Source: Prorocentrum cordatum (lineage: Eukaryota; Sar; Dinophyceae; Prorocentrales; Prorocentraceae). Taken from it: a stretch of 64,000 bases of DNA. The notes under the pieces were generated by a model, which worked only from the letters and a program-made list of their open reading frames with translations, was not told where the DNA came from and did no database searches. The DNA is taken from the NCBI GenBank assembly GCA_963575745.1, contig CAUYUJ010017630.1, positions 101,709 to 165,708 of the forward strand. Reading direction: 5' to 3'. A program made the translations under genes and the position numbers. Numbering within the stretch: position 1 is the stretch's first letter; each line of letters begins with the position of its first letter. Shown here piece after piece: positions 10,298 through 21,263 of the stretch.

Positions 10298-10468
10298 AAG
10301 TCCTGGTCCCCCATCGTATCCCCCCCTCCTTCCTTTTGGTCAACTGTGTGAGGCCAGGGGTGCCAGCACCCACCGAGCGGCTGCGCGCACAGAGCGCGGC
10401 AGAGGAGGCAGAGGAGACGGCGGCGGAGGAAGAGGGACGTGGGCAGGCGACGAGCCTTTCGCTGATTG

Positions 10469-10666
10469 TAGGGGAGCGAAGAATGACATAACATAACAAC
10501 TCCGAGGTCCGCGGGGATTTCTCGGGTCCGCGCTGGACCCCCCTCCCTGGCGCGCGGAGCGCGCCAGGGGCGGCGCCGGAGGCGCCGCCAGGGGGCCCCG
10601 GCGCCGATCCGAGAAATCCGCGCGGACCTCCGAGTTTTTATATTCATGTCATTGTTCGTTCCCCTA
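10469..10666. mobile_element. Palindromic GC-rich element (family C), copy 2
   Basis: The clearest copy. Ends are TAGGGGAGCGAAGAATGACA and, inverted, TAGGGGAACGAACAATGACA; the inverted arms run about 60 bp inward through CCGAGGTCCGCG. A direct GATTG lies on both sides, a likely 5-bp target duplication. It sits inside intron 2 of the channel. Confidence 0.75.
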
Positions 10667-10870
10667 GATTGGCCCTCCTGTCCACCTCCTGCTCCGTCCT
10701 CGACTTCCCTCCTGCCATTCCTCCTCTCTCTTTCGTCGTCCTCCTGCGGCTTGCTCTGCCTCCAGCGGCGACGTGGGCCGCCGGGGAGTGTGGCTTCGGC
10801 AGGTGCGGTCCCGCCGACGGGCCGCAGGGCCGGACAGGCCCAGATACGCAATGATATCAACCTGCTATTG

Positions 10871-11029
10871 TTAAGTCGGGCATGTCCCCCCATAGCGGGA
10901 ATATTCAAAAATAGTCAAAACATAGTCTAGTGACGAGCTTTGTGACTATTTCTGACAATGTTCAATATGTTTTGACTATGTTTTAAGTTTCCTCCAACTT
11001 CCGCCTGTAGGAGGACATGCCCGACCTAA
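10871..11029 (+). mobile_element. TIR element family A, copy 2
   Basis: Ends TTAAGTCGGGCATGTCC and GGACATGCCCGACCTAA. Target duplication TGCTATTG / TGGTATTG (7 of 8) at 10863-10870 and 11030-11037. Lies in channel intron 2, sense orientation. Confidence 0.92.
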
Positions 11030-12625
11030 TGGTATTGGCTGGCTGAATCTGCCGAGCTAATAACAACGTCGGTCTGCCAGGTGGCGAACAGCATCATTTC
11101 CGTCCGTAGCGGTCTCGTCGTGTTCTGGCGCAGCGTGCGGGACAGTATATCACGGAGACGCTTAAGCGAGCGTGGAATGCCAGCATCACTTGGGATTGTC
11201 ATGCAGATTGCCCCCCGCCCCCCCTCCATGCATCCTGACCCCTGGCGTTCCTTAGCCGTCGTTGCTGCACTCTTCTTCCCGGTGTGGCGTGACGGCGCGG
11301 CGCTTGTCGTGCATGTTATGCTGTGGAGTGTTCCTGACGCTTTGTCTTCCCATGCTGTCTGTGGTTTCCAATGTTTTCTGCCATGGAGTCTGTCATTTCG
11401 AATTTGTCGCTGCCGCTTTGTTTTGGCGGACCTGCGTGACGCCGTGACGCTTATGCCATACCATTCGTCGTGGAATGCCTCATGTAGTTTGTCTGATGAG
11501 GTTGTGTGACTAGTTTCGAATCGGTCGATGTTGCTCTTTGTCGTTGGCGGCCCAGCGTGACGTCGCGGCGGGATATCCTGTCTTTGCGGTTTCGCCGTGG
11601 GTACCCGTTCCAATTCATAATGTAGCGTTGTGTGTTTCCATGTGTGATTATCATCGGTCTTGGTCGTTCTGTATTCCATGGTATATGCGATTCGTTTTTA
11701 CTTACCTTGCCATAGCGTTTGTCGTTCCTCAGACGGTCGTTGTTGTGCTCAGTTCTTGTAGGATTGGCATGACGTCGTGCTGTTGTCTTATCTGGTAAGT
11801 TGTGTTTGGTTTGATCGGTTATCCTATGCGGTTGTTGCGTTTACTCTTGTCCTCGTCGCGATTTTTTTTTTTTTTTTTTTTTTTTGTGTTCCCGGGTCAG
11901 CGAGACGTCCCCGACGCCTGCCGTGCTCCTTGATGTGGGGCCACGTGTTTCTTGATGTGCTTGAACGGAGTGATATTTGCATTTGTTTATGGTGTGCTGC
12001 GTGCGCATGGTAGTATGCCTGTTATGCTCATGCGGTATGTGGAACTTGTGCGCATACGTGCAGCTAGCCAGTGTCAAGTATGAGTATATGTGTGTGCTGC
12101 GTCCATGTCATGTGTGTTTGTTGCGCATGTGATTTCTTGATGTGTGTTGTTTGTGCATTGGTGGCCGACCCTATGCACAGTATGCTCATTGCGTCGAGCA
12201 CAGGAAGCGGGAGACCCAGGGATCACCAGGAGCCAGGATCTATGTGGCCCGGCGGTCGCGGCATGCTGTTCATAACGTCGTCGTTCGTGGAGGATGCGAG
12301 GTGGGACATTCTGGGATCATCGCGACACTTTGGGCCTGGCGACCGTGGTATGCAGGGCTGGCAGGGCAGGTCGGGAAGGCCGTCTGCAAATCTTGCTACC
12401 TAGTGGGAAGATGAGGGCCAGAAACATGGCCGCGTCAAGTATTGTGAATATAATGCAACGCTTGCGTGCGAAATAGGTCAACAAAAAGCATATGCCGCAC
12501 CAGGCAGAGCGAATCCGAAGCAGACCGGTCCCAGACTGATTCCTAGTTCGTTCAAGTCGGTTCGGACTTGTTAGCATTTGCATTATGTGTCGGGTTCTTC
12601 TGCGCCGGCCGCAAGCTCCGAACAG

Positions 12626-13017
12626 GTGTGTTCTGTCAGAATGCGATCGAGGGGGCTCAGCAAGATTTGGACCTTACTATCGATGCCCAGCTCAAAGGGA
12701 AGCAGCAACACGTTGAGCGCCTGGCGTTGCTGTTTCAGGAGATGAATGCGGACACCGATGCATTGGGTGATGGGCTGACAGTAGACGAGCTTCATTTTCA
12801 GCTGTCCAAGCCAAAAGTGCAGTCATGGTTCCAGTCCCTGGACGTCGACACAAAACAGACTTGGAAATTGTTCAAAATGATCGACGCTGACAACTCGGGC
12901 CGCGTCTCCCTCGAGGAGTTCGTCGAAGGGTGCTTGCGGTTGCGGGGATCGGCCACACGCGTCGATGTGGAGTCGCTGAAGTGGGAGATCAGGAGGGCGA
13001 ACCATGGCGTAGACAAG
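12626..13017 (+). CDS. Channel exon with C-terminal EF-hands
   Basis: This exon starts at an AACAG acceptor with VFCQNAIEG, the cytoplasmic continuation of S6. It carries two EF-hand-like loops: a degenerate one around 12740-12790 (NADTDALGDGLTVDEL) and a canonical one at about 12880-12922 (DADNSGRVSLEEF), with Asp at loop positions 1 and 3 and Glu at 12. Calcium would bind the second loop on the cytosolic side. The frame runs on to a stop at 13033-13035, but the better reading ends at GACAAG with a GC donor at 13018 and joins exon 4 in phase 0. Fusion of a channel with EF-hands is typical of dinoflagellate cation channels, so this belongs to the same gene as the S2-S6 exon 10 kb upstream. 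Confidence 0.85.
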
Positions 13018-13137
13018 GCCGCATCGAACAATTGACTTTCCTTCTCTTCTCGCTTTTCTCCACCACCTATCCCTCGTCCACCTCCTTGCCCCCCCCAACT
13101 CTCTGCCCCTGCTTGCCCTGCCACTGCTCCTCCCCAG

Positions 13138-13212
13138 GCTGCCGAGAGGCTTGCTGGGGTGGCGGAAGACGTCCAAGAGCTGAGGAGGGCCGCGGGTCTG
13201 TTGCGGGAGTAG
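13138..13212 (+). CDS. Channel terminal exon (coiled-coil tail and stop)
   Basis: A long pyrimidine tract (about 13040-13135) ends in CCCCAG. The next 24 codons read AAERLAGVAEDVQELRRAAG and LLRE, then TAG. The heptad-like Leu/Val/Ala spacing suits a short cytoplasmic coiled coil following EF-hands. Joining 13017 to 13138 removes a 120-bp GC-AG intron in phase 0. The alternative, reading through to the TGA at 13033, would lose this segment; I judge it less likely because the acceptor is strong and the exon looks coding. Confidence 0.65.
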   Translation, partial: AAERLAGVAEDVQELRRAAGLLRE

Positions 13213-13517
13213 CTCTTGCCCCCGAAGCAGCGACGCTCCAGGTACCGGCCGCAGCGCCGCCGCACGGGGGCGCGGCCGGCCACGGCCTTCTTCAGCGAGG
13301 CGCGCCGAGCAATTCCGGAGCTTGGCTGCCTCGATACGCCCCTTTTGAAAGCCATCACGTGCCGTGCTCAAATGCCCGTGTCAATACAGTGCGTGTTGGC
13401 TCGACGTATTGGCCCACGTGTTGGCGAACGTATCGAGCCAGATCTCCGTTTTCGGTCGACGTGTTGAGCTCCGTCTCCATACGCTGCGTTTTGCGTGATG
13501 CGTTCAGTGATTGCGCG

Positions 13518-13720
13518 CATCAAGAAGCCATACGCTTTTCGTCAGGGCATCCTGGGTTTCTTCGCTCCGCGAGCTGCGCGGTGACTTCCCGCAGTCGTTG
13601 AAGATGCTGCTGCGTGCAGGGTGCTCTGGGTTTCCCCTCCGGTGCACCTCGCGCGCGGGTGTGCAGGGTTGGGCTTCTTGCGAGGGTCCCTCGCGCTTTG
13701 CCCGCACCGTACCGGAGCAG
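13518..13720 (+). repeat. Dispersed repeat family G, copy 1
   Basis: About 200 bp (CTTTTCGTCAGGGCATCCTG, GGTTTCTTCGCTCCGCGAGC, CTGCTGCGTGCAGGGTGCTC) matching 35408-35615, same orientation. Confidence 0.75.
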
Positions 13721-14182
13721 CCACAGCCGGCCCGGATCAGTAGATCGACCCTGCCAGTTCAAGGGCACCCTTGTGTCCTATGCCTCGCGACACGTACCTC
13801 CCTGCCTTCCTGTGGCAATGCAGCCCTCGGAAGGGCCTCGTGTGCATACTCTCGCGCGTCCTGCCCAACCCAGTCCGACTGCGCGCGCCCAGAGCAGCCC
13901 CGCGCCTCACCAGCGCGGCGGGCTCCGCCTGCCGAGGGGGGGCCCAGTGCCCGCCACGCGGCCTCGCCGGGGCGGTCCGCCGGGCCCCGCCGCCCGCGCA
14001 GGGCGGCGCAGAGGCCGGGCGGCGCCCCGCCGGCCGCGTGGAGCGGGTGCGCGGCGCGGGGCGGCCAGCGCGTCCAGGTGGCCGCGCTGCCGTCGCTGGC
14101 CCCGGGCCGCCTTGGCCCGCCCTGGCCCGCGCGGGCCCCGCGCGGGCCCCGCGCCGCCCTGCGTGCCGTCGAGCAGCCGGTG

Positions 14183-14343
14183 TCAGGTCGGGCGTGTCCC
14201 TCCGCAGGAGGAGTATCCAGACATGGTCAAAGCATGGTCTGGGGACGGCTTTTTTAGGCATTGTTCGACTATTTCGGGGGCATTTTTTGACTATTTTTTT
14301 ATTTTTCGTCCAAGATCCCCCTGTAGGGGGACGCCCGACTTAA
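14183..14343 (+). mobile_element. TIR element family A, copy 3
   Basis: Left end TCAGGTCGGGCGTGTCC, right end GACGCCCGACTTAA. Flanks AGCCGGTG and AGCTGATG agree at 6 of 8 positions. Confidence 0.88.
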
Positions 14344-14533
14344 AGCTGATGTCGCGGCGCCGTCTCTTGGCCAGCGGGCTGAGGCCGGTGCCCAGGCCGA
14401 GCCATGCCGGGACTGCGCAGTCGGGCGAGGAGATCTATGCATGATCCCGGGTCGAGGGTTCCCCCCCTCAGATGGACGGGTCCCAGGTCCTAGTGTTTCA
14501 CACCCCCCAACGGTGGCATGGGGGGTGGAAGGC

Positions 14534-16100
14534 GACGACGACGAGGACGACGACGACGCCGACGACAACGCTGACGACGACGACGACGCAGAGGTCGACA
14601 CCAATGCCGACGCCGACGTCGACGCAGACGCCGACGCCGACGCCGACGCCGACGACGACGACGACGACGAAGACGCAGACGCAGACGCAGACGCCGACGT
14701 CAACGCCGACGCCGTCGCTGGCACCGCCGACGGAAGGCGACGACGCCGACGACGGAAGACGACGACGCCGACGCCGACGACGACAACGAACCACCCCACA
14801 CCCACAAGGGGGGGGTAGCACAGGCACCCTCCACCAAGCCACGCCAACAGGGCCATGACCACAGGGGGGGCCGGCCACATCCTCAGATGGGATGGGCATC
14901 AGGGTTCCACAGGCCCCTCTCCGCCCAGATGTGATGAGGGGAACAGCGACGACGACGACGACGACGACGACGACAAAAGACGACGACGACAACGACTACG
15001 ACGGTCCACTCCACCCCCACCTGTGGGTGGAGCAGCGGCACCCTCTATCATGCCACGCCCACAGTGCCACGACCACAGGGTGTGTCACAGCCCTTCCTCA
15101 CCAAGATGGAATGGATCCCAGATGGGATGGGGGGGACGACGACCACGATGACGACGACGACGAAGACGCAGACGCCGATACCGACGCTGACGCCGACCAC
15201 GACCACGACCACGACCACGACGACGACGACCACGACGACGACGACTACGCAGACGCACACACACCCAAAGGGGGGGGCACCAGTACCTTCCACCACGCCA
15301 CGCCCACAGGGCCACGACCACATGGGGGTTTTCACAGCCCCCCCCAGATGGGATGGGTCCCAGGGTTCCACAGCCCCCCAGAGTGCCACAGTTACGCTCC
15401 CCCAGATGGGATGGGGACGCTGACGACGACGACGCTTGCGACGACGATGACGACGACGACGACGCCGACGCCAACGCCGACGCCGACGCCGACGCAGACG
15501 CCGACATCGATGCCGACGCCGATGCCGATGCCGACGGAAAACGACAGGGACAACGGAAAACGCTGATGACGACGCCGACGACGCCGACGACGAACCACCT
15601 CACACCCACAGAGGGGGGGAGCACCAGCAACCTCCATCACGCCATGCCCACAGGCCCACCCTCACAGGGGGGTTTTCAGCCCCCCTCCGAAATGGCATGG
15701 GATGACGTCGTCGACGACGACGACGGAAGAGGATGACGAAGTCGACGACGACGACGAACCACACCCGCACCCACACCCAGCACCCCCCACAAAAGGGATC
15801 GGTCCTAGGGTTCCACAGCCCCACCCCCCGGGGAAGGGATGGGAGGGTGACGACGACGACGACGCAGACGCAGACGCAGACGCAGTCGCTGACGACGACG
15901 CCGTGGAGGACGCCCACGCCGACGTATACTCAGACGCCGATGTTGACGCAGACGTAAACGCCGACGCCGACACCGACGCCGACGCCGACGACGACGACGG
16001 CGCCGACTACGACGACGGCGACGGATGACGACGCCGACGCAAACGCCGACGCCGTCGCCGACGCCGACGAAGACGATGACGCAGACATAGCCGCAGACAC

Positions 16101-16138
<38 letters not shown>

Positions 16139-16610
16139 CCGTCACCGACGCCAACGCAGACGCCGATGCCGACGCGGACGCCGACGCCGATGCCGACGCT
16201 GATGCCGACGCCGCCGCCGACGACGACGACGCCGACGTCGCCGAAGCCGACGCCGACGCCGACGAAAGATGACGACGACGACAACGGAAGTCGACGACGA
16301 CGCCGACGCCGCCGACGACGACGACGACGACGGAAGACGACGACGCCGACGGACGACGACGAAGACGACGACGACGGCGACGCTCACGACGACGCCGACG
16401 CCGACGCCGACGCCGACGACGACGACGGCAGACGACGACAACGACCCAAGACGATGACGACGACGACGACGAAGACGACGAACCGCTCCACACCCACAAG
16501 GGCGGGGAGCACCAGCACCCTCCACCACGCCACGCCAACAGGGCCACACGACCACAGGGGGGTTCACAGGCCTGCCCTTCGAGGGGACGACGACGACGAC
16601 GACGACGAGA

Positions 16611-16647
<37 letters not shown>

Positions 16648-18045
16648 AAGACGACGACGCCGGCGCCGACGCCGACCCCAACGCTGCCGACGTCGACGCC
16701 AATGGACGACGACGACGACGACGAGAACGACGACGACGGCGACGACGACGACGACGCCGACGCCGCCGACGACGACGACGACGGAAGACGACGACGCCGA
16801 CGCCGACGCCGACGCCGACGCTGCCGACGTGGACGACGACGACGTCGATGACAATGACGACGACAATGACGACGACGACGAGGGAAGAAGATGACGACGA
16901 CGGTGACGACGACGGAGACGTCGACGACGACGCCGACGCTGTCGCCGACGCCGACGCTGACGCCGACGCTCACGACGACGACGATGACGACGACGACGCC
17001 GACGGCGGCGGCGGCGATGGCGACGACGACGACGAACCACCCTACACCCACAGGCGGGTGGGAGCGCTGGCACCCTCTACCACTCCACGCGCACAGGGCC
17101 ACGCGACAACGGGGGGGTCCCTCCTCCCAGCTGAGATGGGCCCGTGGGTTCCACAGCCCCCCCCAGATGGGATCGGGGGGCCACGACGACGACGACAACG
17201 ACGACGACGAGAACGACGACGACGCCGCCGCCGACGACGACGACGACGACGACGGAAGACGACGACGGCGACGACGACGCCGACCCCAACGCTGCCGACG
17301 TCGACGCCAATGGACGACGACGACGACCAGAACGACGACGACGGCGACGACGACGACTTCGACGCCGCCGCCGACGACGACGACGACGACGGAAGACGAC
17401 GACGCCGACGCCGACGCCGACGCCGACGCTGCCGACGTGGACGACGACGACGTCGATGACAATGACGACGACAATGACGACGACGACGAGGGGAGAAGAT
17501 GACGACGACGGTGACGACGACGGAGACGTCGACGACGACGCCGACGCCGTCGCCGACGCCGACGCTGACGCCGACGCTCACGACGACGACGATGACGACG
17601 ACGACGCCGACGGCGGCGGCGGCGATGGCGACGACGACGACGACGAACCACCCTACACCCGCAGGCGGGTGGGAGCGCTGGCACCCTCTACCACTCCACG
17701 CCCACAGGGCCACGCGACAACGGGGGGGTCCCCCCTCCCAGCTGAGATGGGCCCGTGGGTTCCACAGCCCGCCCCAGATGGGATCGGGGGGCCACGACGA
17801 CGACGACGATGCCTACACCGCCGTCGCCACCGAAGCCGACGATGACGCCGACGACGACGACGATGACGCCGACGACGACGACGAACCCCCCCGCACACAC
17901 ACACAGGGGGTGGAGCACCGGTACCCTCCACCACGCACGCCCTCGCGGCCAGGCGACCACATGGGGTGCCGCAGGCCCCCCTCCCCAGATGGGTTGGCCC
18001 CGAGGGTTCCACAGCCCCTCCCCCAGAAAGGAAGGGCGGGTGGGG

Positions 18046-18108
<63 letters not shown>

Positions 18109-18151
18109 AGCGACGACGACGACGACGACGCCGACGCCGACGCCGACGCCA

Positions 18152-18193
<42 letters not shown>

Positions 18194-18495
18194 CTGATGC
18201 CGACGACGACGACGACGGCGCTGACGATAACCAGGACGACGACGATGACGCTGACGCCGATCACGACGACGACGACGACCACGACGATAACGACGACGAC
18301 GCCGACGACGACGACGACGTCGATGACGATGACGACGACGACGGCGACCGCGACGACCACGACGACGACGACGGAAGAAGTCGACGACGACGACGATGAC
18401 GACGACGACGACGACGACGACGACCGAAGAAGTCGACGACGACGATGACGATGGAAGACGGCGACGTCGACGACGACTACGACGAGGACGACGAC
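14534..18495. repeat. 4 kb (GAC)n array with about ten interspersed spacer units
   Basis: GACGACGACGCC-type triplets for almost 4 kb, broken by about ten copies of a 100-150 bp spacer (CACCCACAAGGGGGG, CCCTCCACCACGCCACGCCC, ACAGGGCCACGACCACA, CCCAGATGGGATGGG, GGTTCCACAGCCCC). All frames stay open through the triplets; the resulting Asp/Thr/Arg/Ser/Val-rich frames are repeat artefacts. Confidence 0.93.
16570..17790. repeat. 608-bp tandem duplication inside the (GAC)n array
   Basis: The block containing CGTCGATGACAATGACGACG at 16843 recurs at 17451 with the same flanking spacer (GGGAGCGCTGGCACCCTCTA) and GGGATCGGGGGGCCACGACG, an offset of 608 bp with few differences. Confidence 0.8.
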
Positions 18496-18599
18496 GACGA
18501 ACCACCCCACACCCACATGTGTGGGTGGAGCGCCAGCACGCTCCACTCCGCCACGCCCACAGGGCCAGTACCACAGGGAGGGGGGGGTGGGGGAGCGAT

Positions 18600-19434
18600 C
18601 CTATTCGCGATGCCTTGGCGAGGCTCGCGGGCGTAACCAATCAGCGGGGGCGAGGGGAAGGCTCGATCCCATTGGCAAAGGGGGGGTGCTGCCCTGGGTC
18701 GTACACATCCCCCGCCCCTGGCCGGGGATTCCCCTGAGCCAAGCTTCGGTGAGAGTGCTTCCCTGGCCAAGCCAGGAGCCAGTGGGCTCCTACACCGCTC
18801 CTGGGCCCAGGATGAGCCTGGCCAGGGGTGTTAGATATGTATTGGTCTCCGCCCTAGGCAGGGGGTATCTGGGGGCCTTCTTCGGGTCTCGCTGGCCATC
18901 CTGGGCGCTCCAGACAGAGGACAGACTGGGTCTTTCAGGGACCACCTTGGGGCCACTTTCTCGCAGCACTGTGTCCTTGTTGTGGCCTCTTGGAGTCGTG
19001 GGGGCGAACATTGAGGCCTTGTTGAGTTGTTGGGCGGTCTTGGGGGCGACATTGGGACCAATGGGGCCCAGCTTTCGGGGCATATCTGGGCCTCGTGTGA
19101 CGTCTTGGCGATATCTTTGACCATCCCTGGAGCAAAACAGATGACAGACAAAGCACATCGCACACACATCATCTGTTCAATGCTTCTGGGCACTCGTAGG
19201 CCTTCTGGTGAGTTTCTGGGGCTCTCTTGGGAATTTGTTGGGGCATCTGGTGGACTTTGGTCGTCTGTCTGTATTGAAGCCTGCTGGAGACCCTTTGGCC
19301 TTCTTGACCAGCCAAAGGGAGCAGCGGAGGGAGTCGGGTTTCCATTCCCTCAGGAGTTTTCTGTACTGGGGGGGGGGGCGACGGCACGCCACCAGGCACC
19401 AGAAATGACAGAAATGAGGCTGGACCAGGTGGAC
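18600..19434. other. No gene; degenerate GC-rich repeats
   Basis: Contains a single-arm relative of the 43.9 kb palindrome (about 18780-18845) and degenerate CTTGGGGCC / CTTTCTGGGGC repeats. No protein signal. Confidence 0.5.
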
Positions 19435-19596
19435 TGAAGTCGGGCCTGTCCCCCTACAGGAGGAATAATAATCAAACATGGTAACACAAATAGTAGGGGG
19501 ACGATTTGTTGAGCATTTTTTGTTTCTTTCAACATGTGTGAACTATTTTTCATGTTTCGTTCCAACTCCGCCTGTAGGGGGACATGCCCGACCTCA
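19435..19596 (+). mobile_element. TIR element family A, copy 4
   Basis: Ends TGAAGTCGGGCCTGTCC and GGACATGCCCGACCTCA. Flanks AGGTGGAC / GGATAGAC agree at 5 of 8 positions. Confidence 0.87.
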
Positions 19597-19701
19597 GGAT
19601 AGACAGGAAACAGGAGACACGACACATGAATGCTTGAGACGAGACGGCACGCTGCAGCCTGCGGCCCCCAAGAGGGTCCTGCGGACCCGAGATGCCCTGT
19701 T

Positions 19702-19882
19702 TTAAGTCGGGCACGTCCCTCTACAGGAGGAATACCCACACATCATCAAACAACTGTCTGCGGTCCATTCTTGTTTTCACCCCAAATAGAAAGCACACAC
19801 CATTTGGAGTTTTTTTGAGCATGAAAAACAATGTTCGATTCTTCGTCCAGGGTCCGCCTATCGGGGGACGTGCCCGACCTAA
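19702..19882 (+). mobile_element. TIR element family A, copy 5
   Basis: Ends TTAAGTCGGGCACGTCC and GGACGTGCCCGACCTAA, only 105 bp after copy 4. The interior is more diverged and the flanks show no convincing 8-bp duplication. Confidence 0.8.
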
Positions 19883-20080
19883 CCCTAACGACATATCTTT
19901 TTTGGGGGGGGGCCCGCAGCACGGGCCTCAGTCGCAGTCGCCGACGCCCTGCGCGGAGCCCCGCAGTCGGGCGCCTGGGGGAGCCGCGCGATGCGGCGCG
20001 CAGCCAGCCCTGCGAAGTCCGCCGCGCTGCCGCTCAGCGCGGCGCAGGGCACCCCAGTGGCGCAGGCACAGGTCCAGTAG

Positions 20081-20222
20081 CACCTCCTCCTCCTCCTCCT
20101 CCTCCTCCTCCTCCTCCTCCTCCTCCTCCTCCTCCTCCTCCTCCTCCTCCTCCTCCTCCTCCCACCTCCTCCTCCCACCTCCTCCTCCTCCTCCTCCTCC
20201 TCCTCATCCTCCTCTCTCCTTG
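20081..20222. repeat. (CCT)n microsatellite
   Basis: Nearly pure CTCCTCCTC array of about 140 bp. Confidence 0.95.
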
Positions 20223-20617
20223 CGCTCTCCCCCCCTTCCTCTGAGAGGGCTGGGGCAGGAGCTGCCTGCCCCTGCGCGTAGCCGGACGTGTGGGCTTGCT
20301 CCCCCTGTGACGCCAGACTTGCCGCCGCCACTCCTGCGCCACCTCTTTACGCAGCCTGCCCATCTCTCTTCCGCCCCTCGGCCGGGGGAGCGTGGCCTCT
20401 GCCGGCGCGCTGGCCGGTGCCCCTCGCTGGAGCACTCCCTGTTGCCCGCTGCCCCAGAAGCCAGGGGGCGTCCGGGAGGGGCTGGAGGGCCAGGGGTTCG
20501 TGGGTATCCTCAGCGCAGGATATCGGTGGTTTAGAGACGGGGTCCTGAGGGATGGGGTCCTAAGGATAGGAGGGGACTCAAGGGTTGGCATTGTTTGGGG
20601 CACCTCGTCCGTAGGGC

Positions 20618-21263
20618 CCCATTCCTCAGGACCCCATCTTTGAACCACCCAGGAGAAGGTTTCGAACGGGGCTAGGACGAGGATCAATCCGTTCCAGAGA
20701 GCTCTGGAACGCTCTCAGCGCCTTCCGGGACGTTCTGAGAAGGCCGCCGCGCCCGATACATCCGCCAGAGCCGCCGGACCTCAGAGATTCTCGATTTATC
20801 CTCACGCGAGTTTGCCCTCGTTCTGGCTTCGTCTTGCCTGAGAGCCAGGGGGTGCGCGGATCTCCTCGGCGCAGGAGAAGGTACCCATGTTGCTGCCCTC
20901 CCCTCGTGCTCGCCTATTTGGGCCCCCCCTTCGGGGGGGCCCCATTCCTCAGGACCCCATCTTTGAACCACCCAGGAGAAGGTTTCGAACGGGGCTAGGA
21001 CGAGGATCAATCCGTTCCAGAGAGCTCTGGAACGCTCTCAGCGCCTTCCGGGACGTTCTGAGAAGGCCGCCGCGCCCGATACATCCGCCAGAGCCGCCGG
21101 ACCTCAGAGATTCTCGATTTATCCTCACGCGAGTTTGCCCTCGTTCTGGCTTCGTCTTGCCTGAGAGCCAGGGGGTGCGCGGATCTCCTCGGCGCAGGAG
21201 AAGGTACCCATGTTGCTGCCCTCCCCTCGTGCTCGCCTATTTGGGCCCCCCCTTCGGGGGCGT
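20618..21263. repeat. Perfect 323-bp tandem duplication
   Basis: 20618-20940 and 20941-21263 appear identical, starting CCCATTCCTCAGGACCCCAT and ending TTTGGGCCCCCCCTTCGGGG. No frame of interest. Either a recent duplication or an assembly artefact. Confidence 0.92.

Larger units (their letters stand above)
3171..12625 (+). other. Channel intron 2, about 9.5 kb, GC-AG
   Basis: Donor GC at 3171 and acceptor AACAG at 12621-12625. The intron holds the antisense retrogene, (CAT)n, an 87-bp minisatellite, the 79/90-bp satellite, (GCTGT)n, part of the 88-bp satellite family, a palindromic GC-rich element and one TIR element. 11030-12625 apart from a 25-base T run near 11861 shows nothing I can name. 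Confidence 0.6.

Noticed and set aside
9778-10908. 376-codon minus-strand frame
   Set aside because: Runs through family C and F repeats and very GC-rich DNA in which every strand is open; no protein signal.
14441-18546. Many long open frames on both strands (Asp-, Thr-, Arg-, Ser- or Val-rich)
   Set aside because: All are translations of the (GAC)n triplet array in different frames; every frame is open because the triplet gives no stop.
20034-20687. Minus-strand frame of 217 codons next to (CCT)n
   Set aside because: Half is Gly/Arg repeat translation and the rest overlaps the perfect 323-bp duplication; no coding support.
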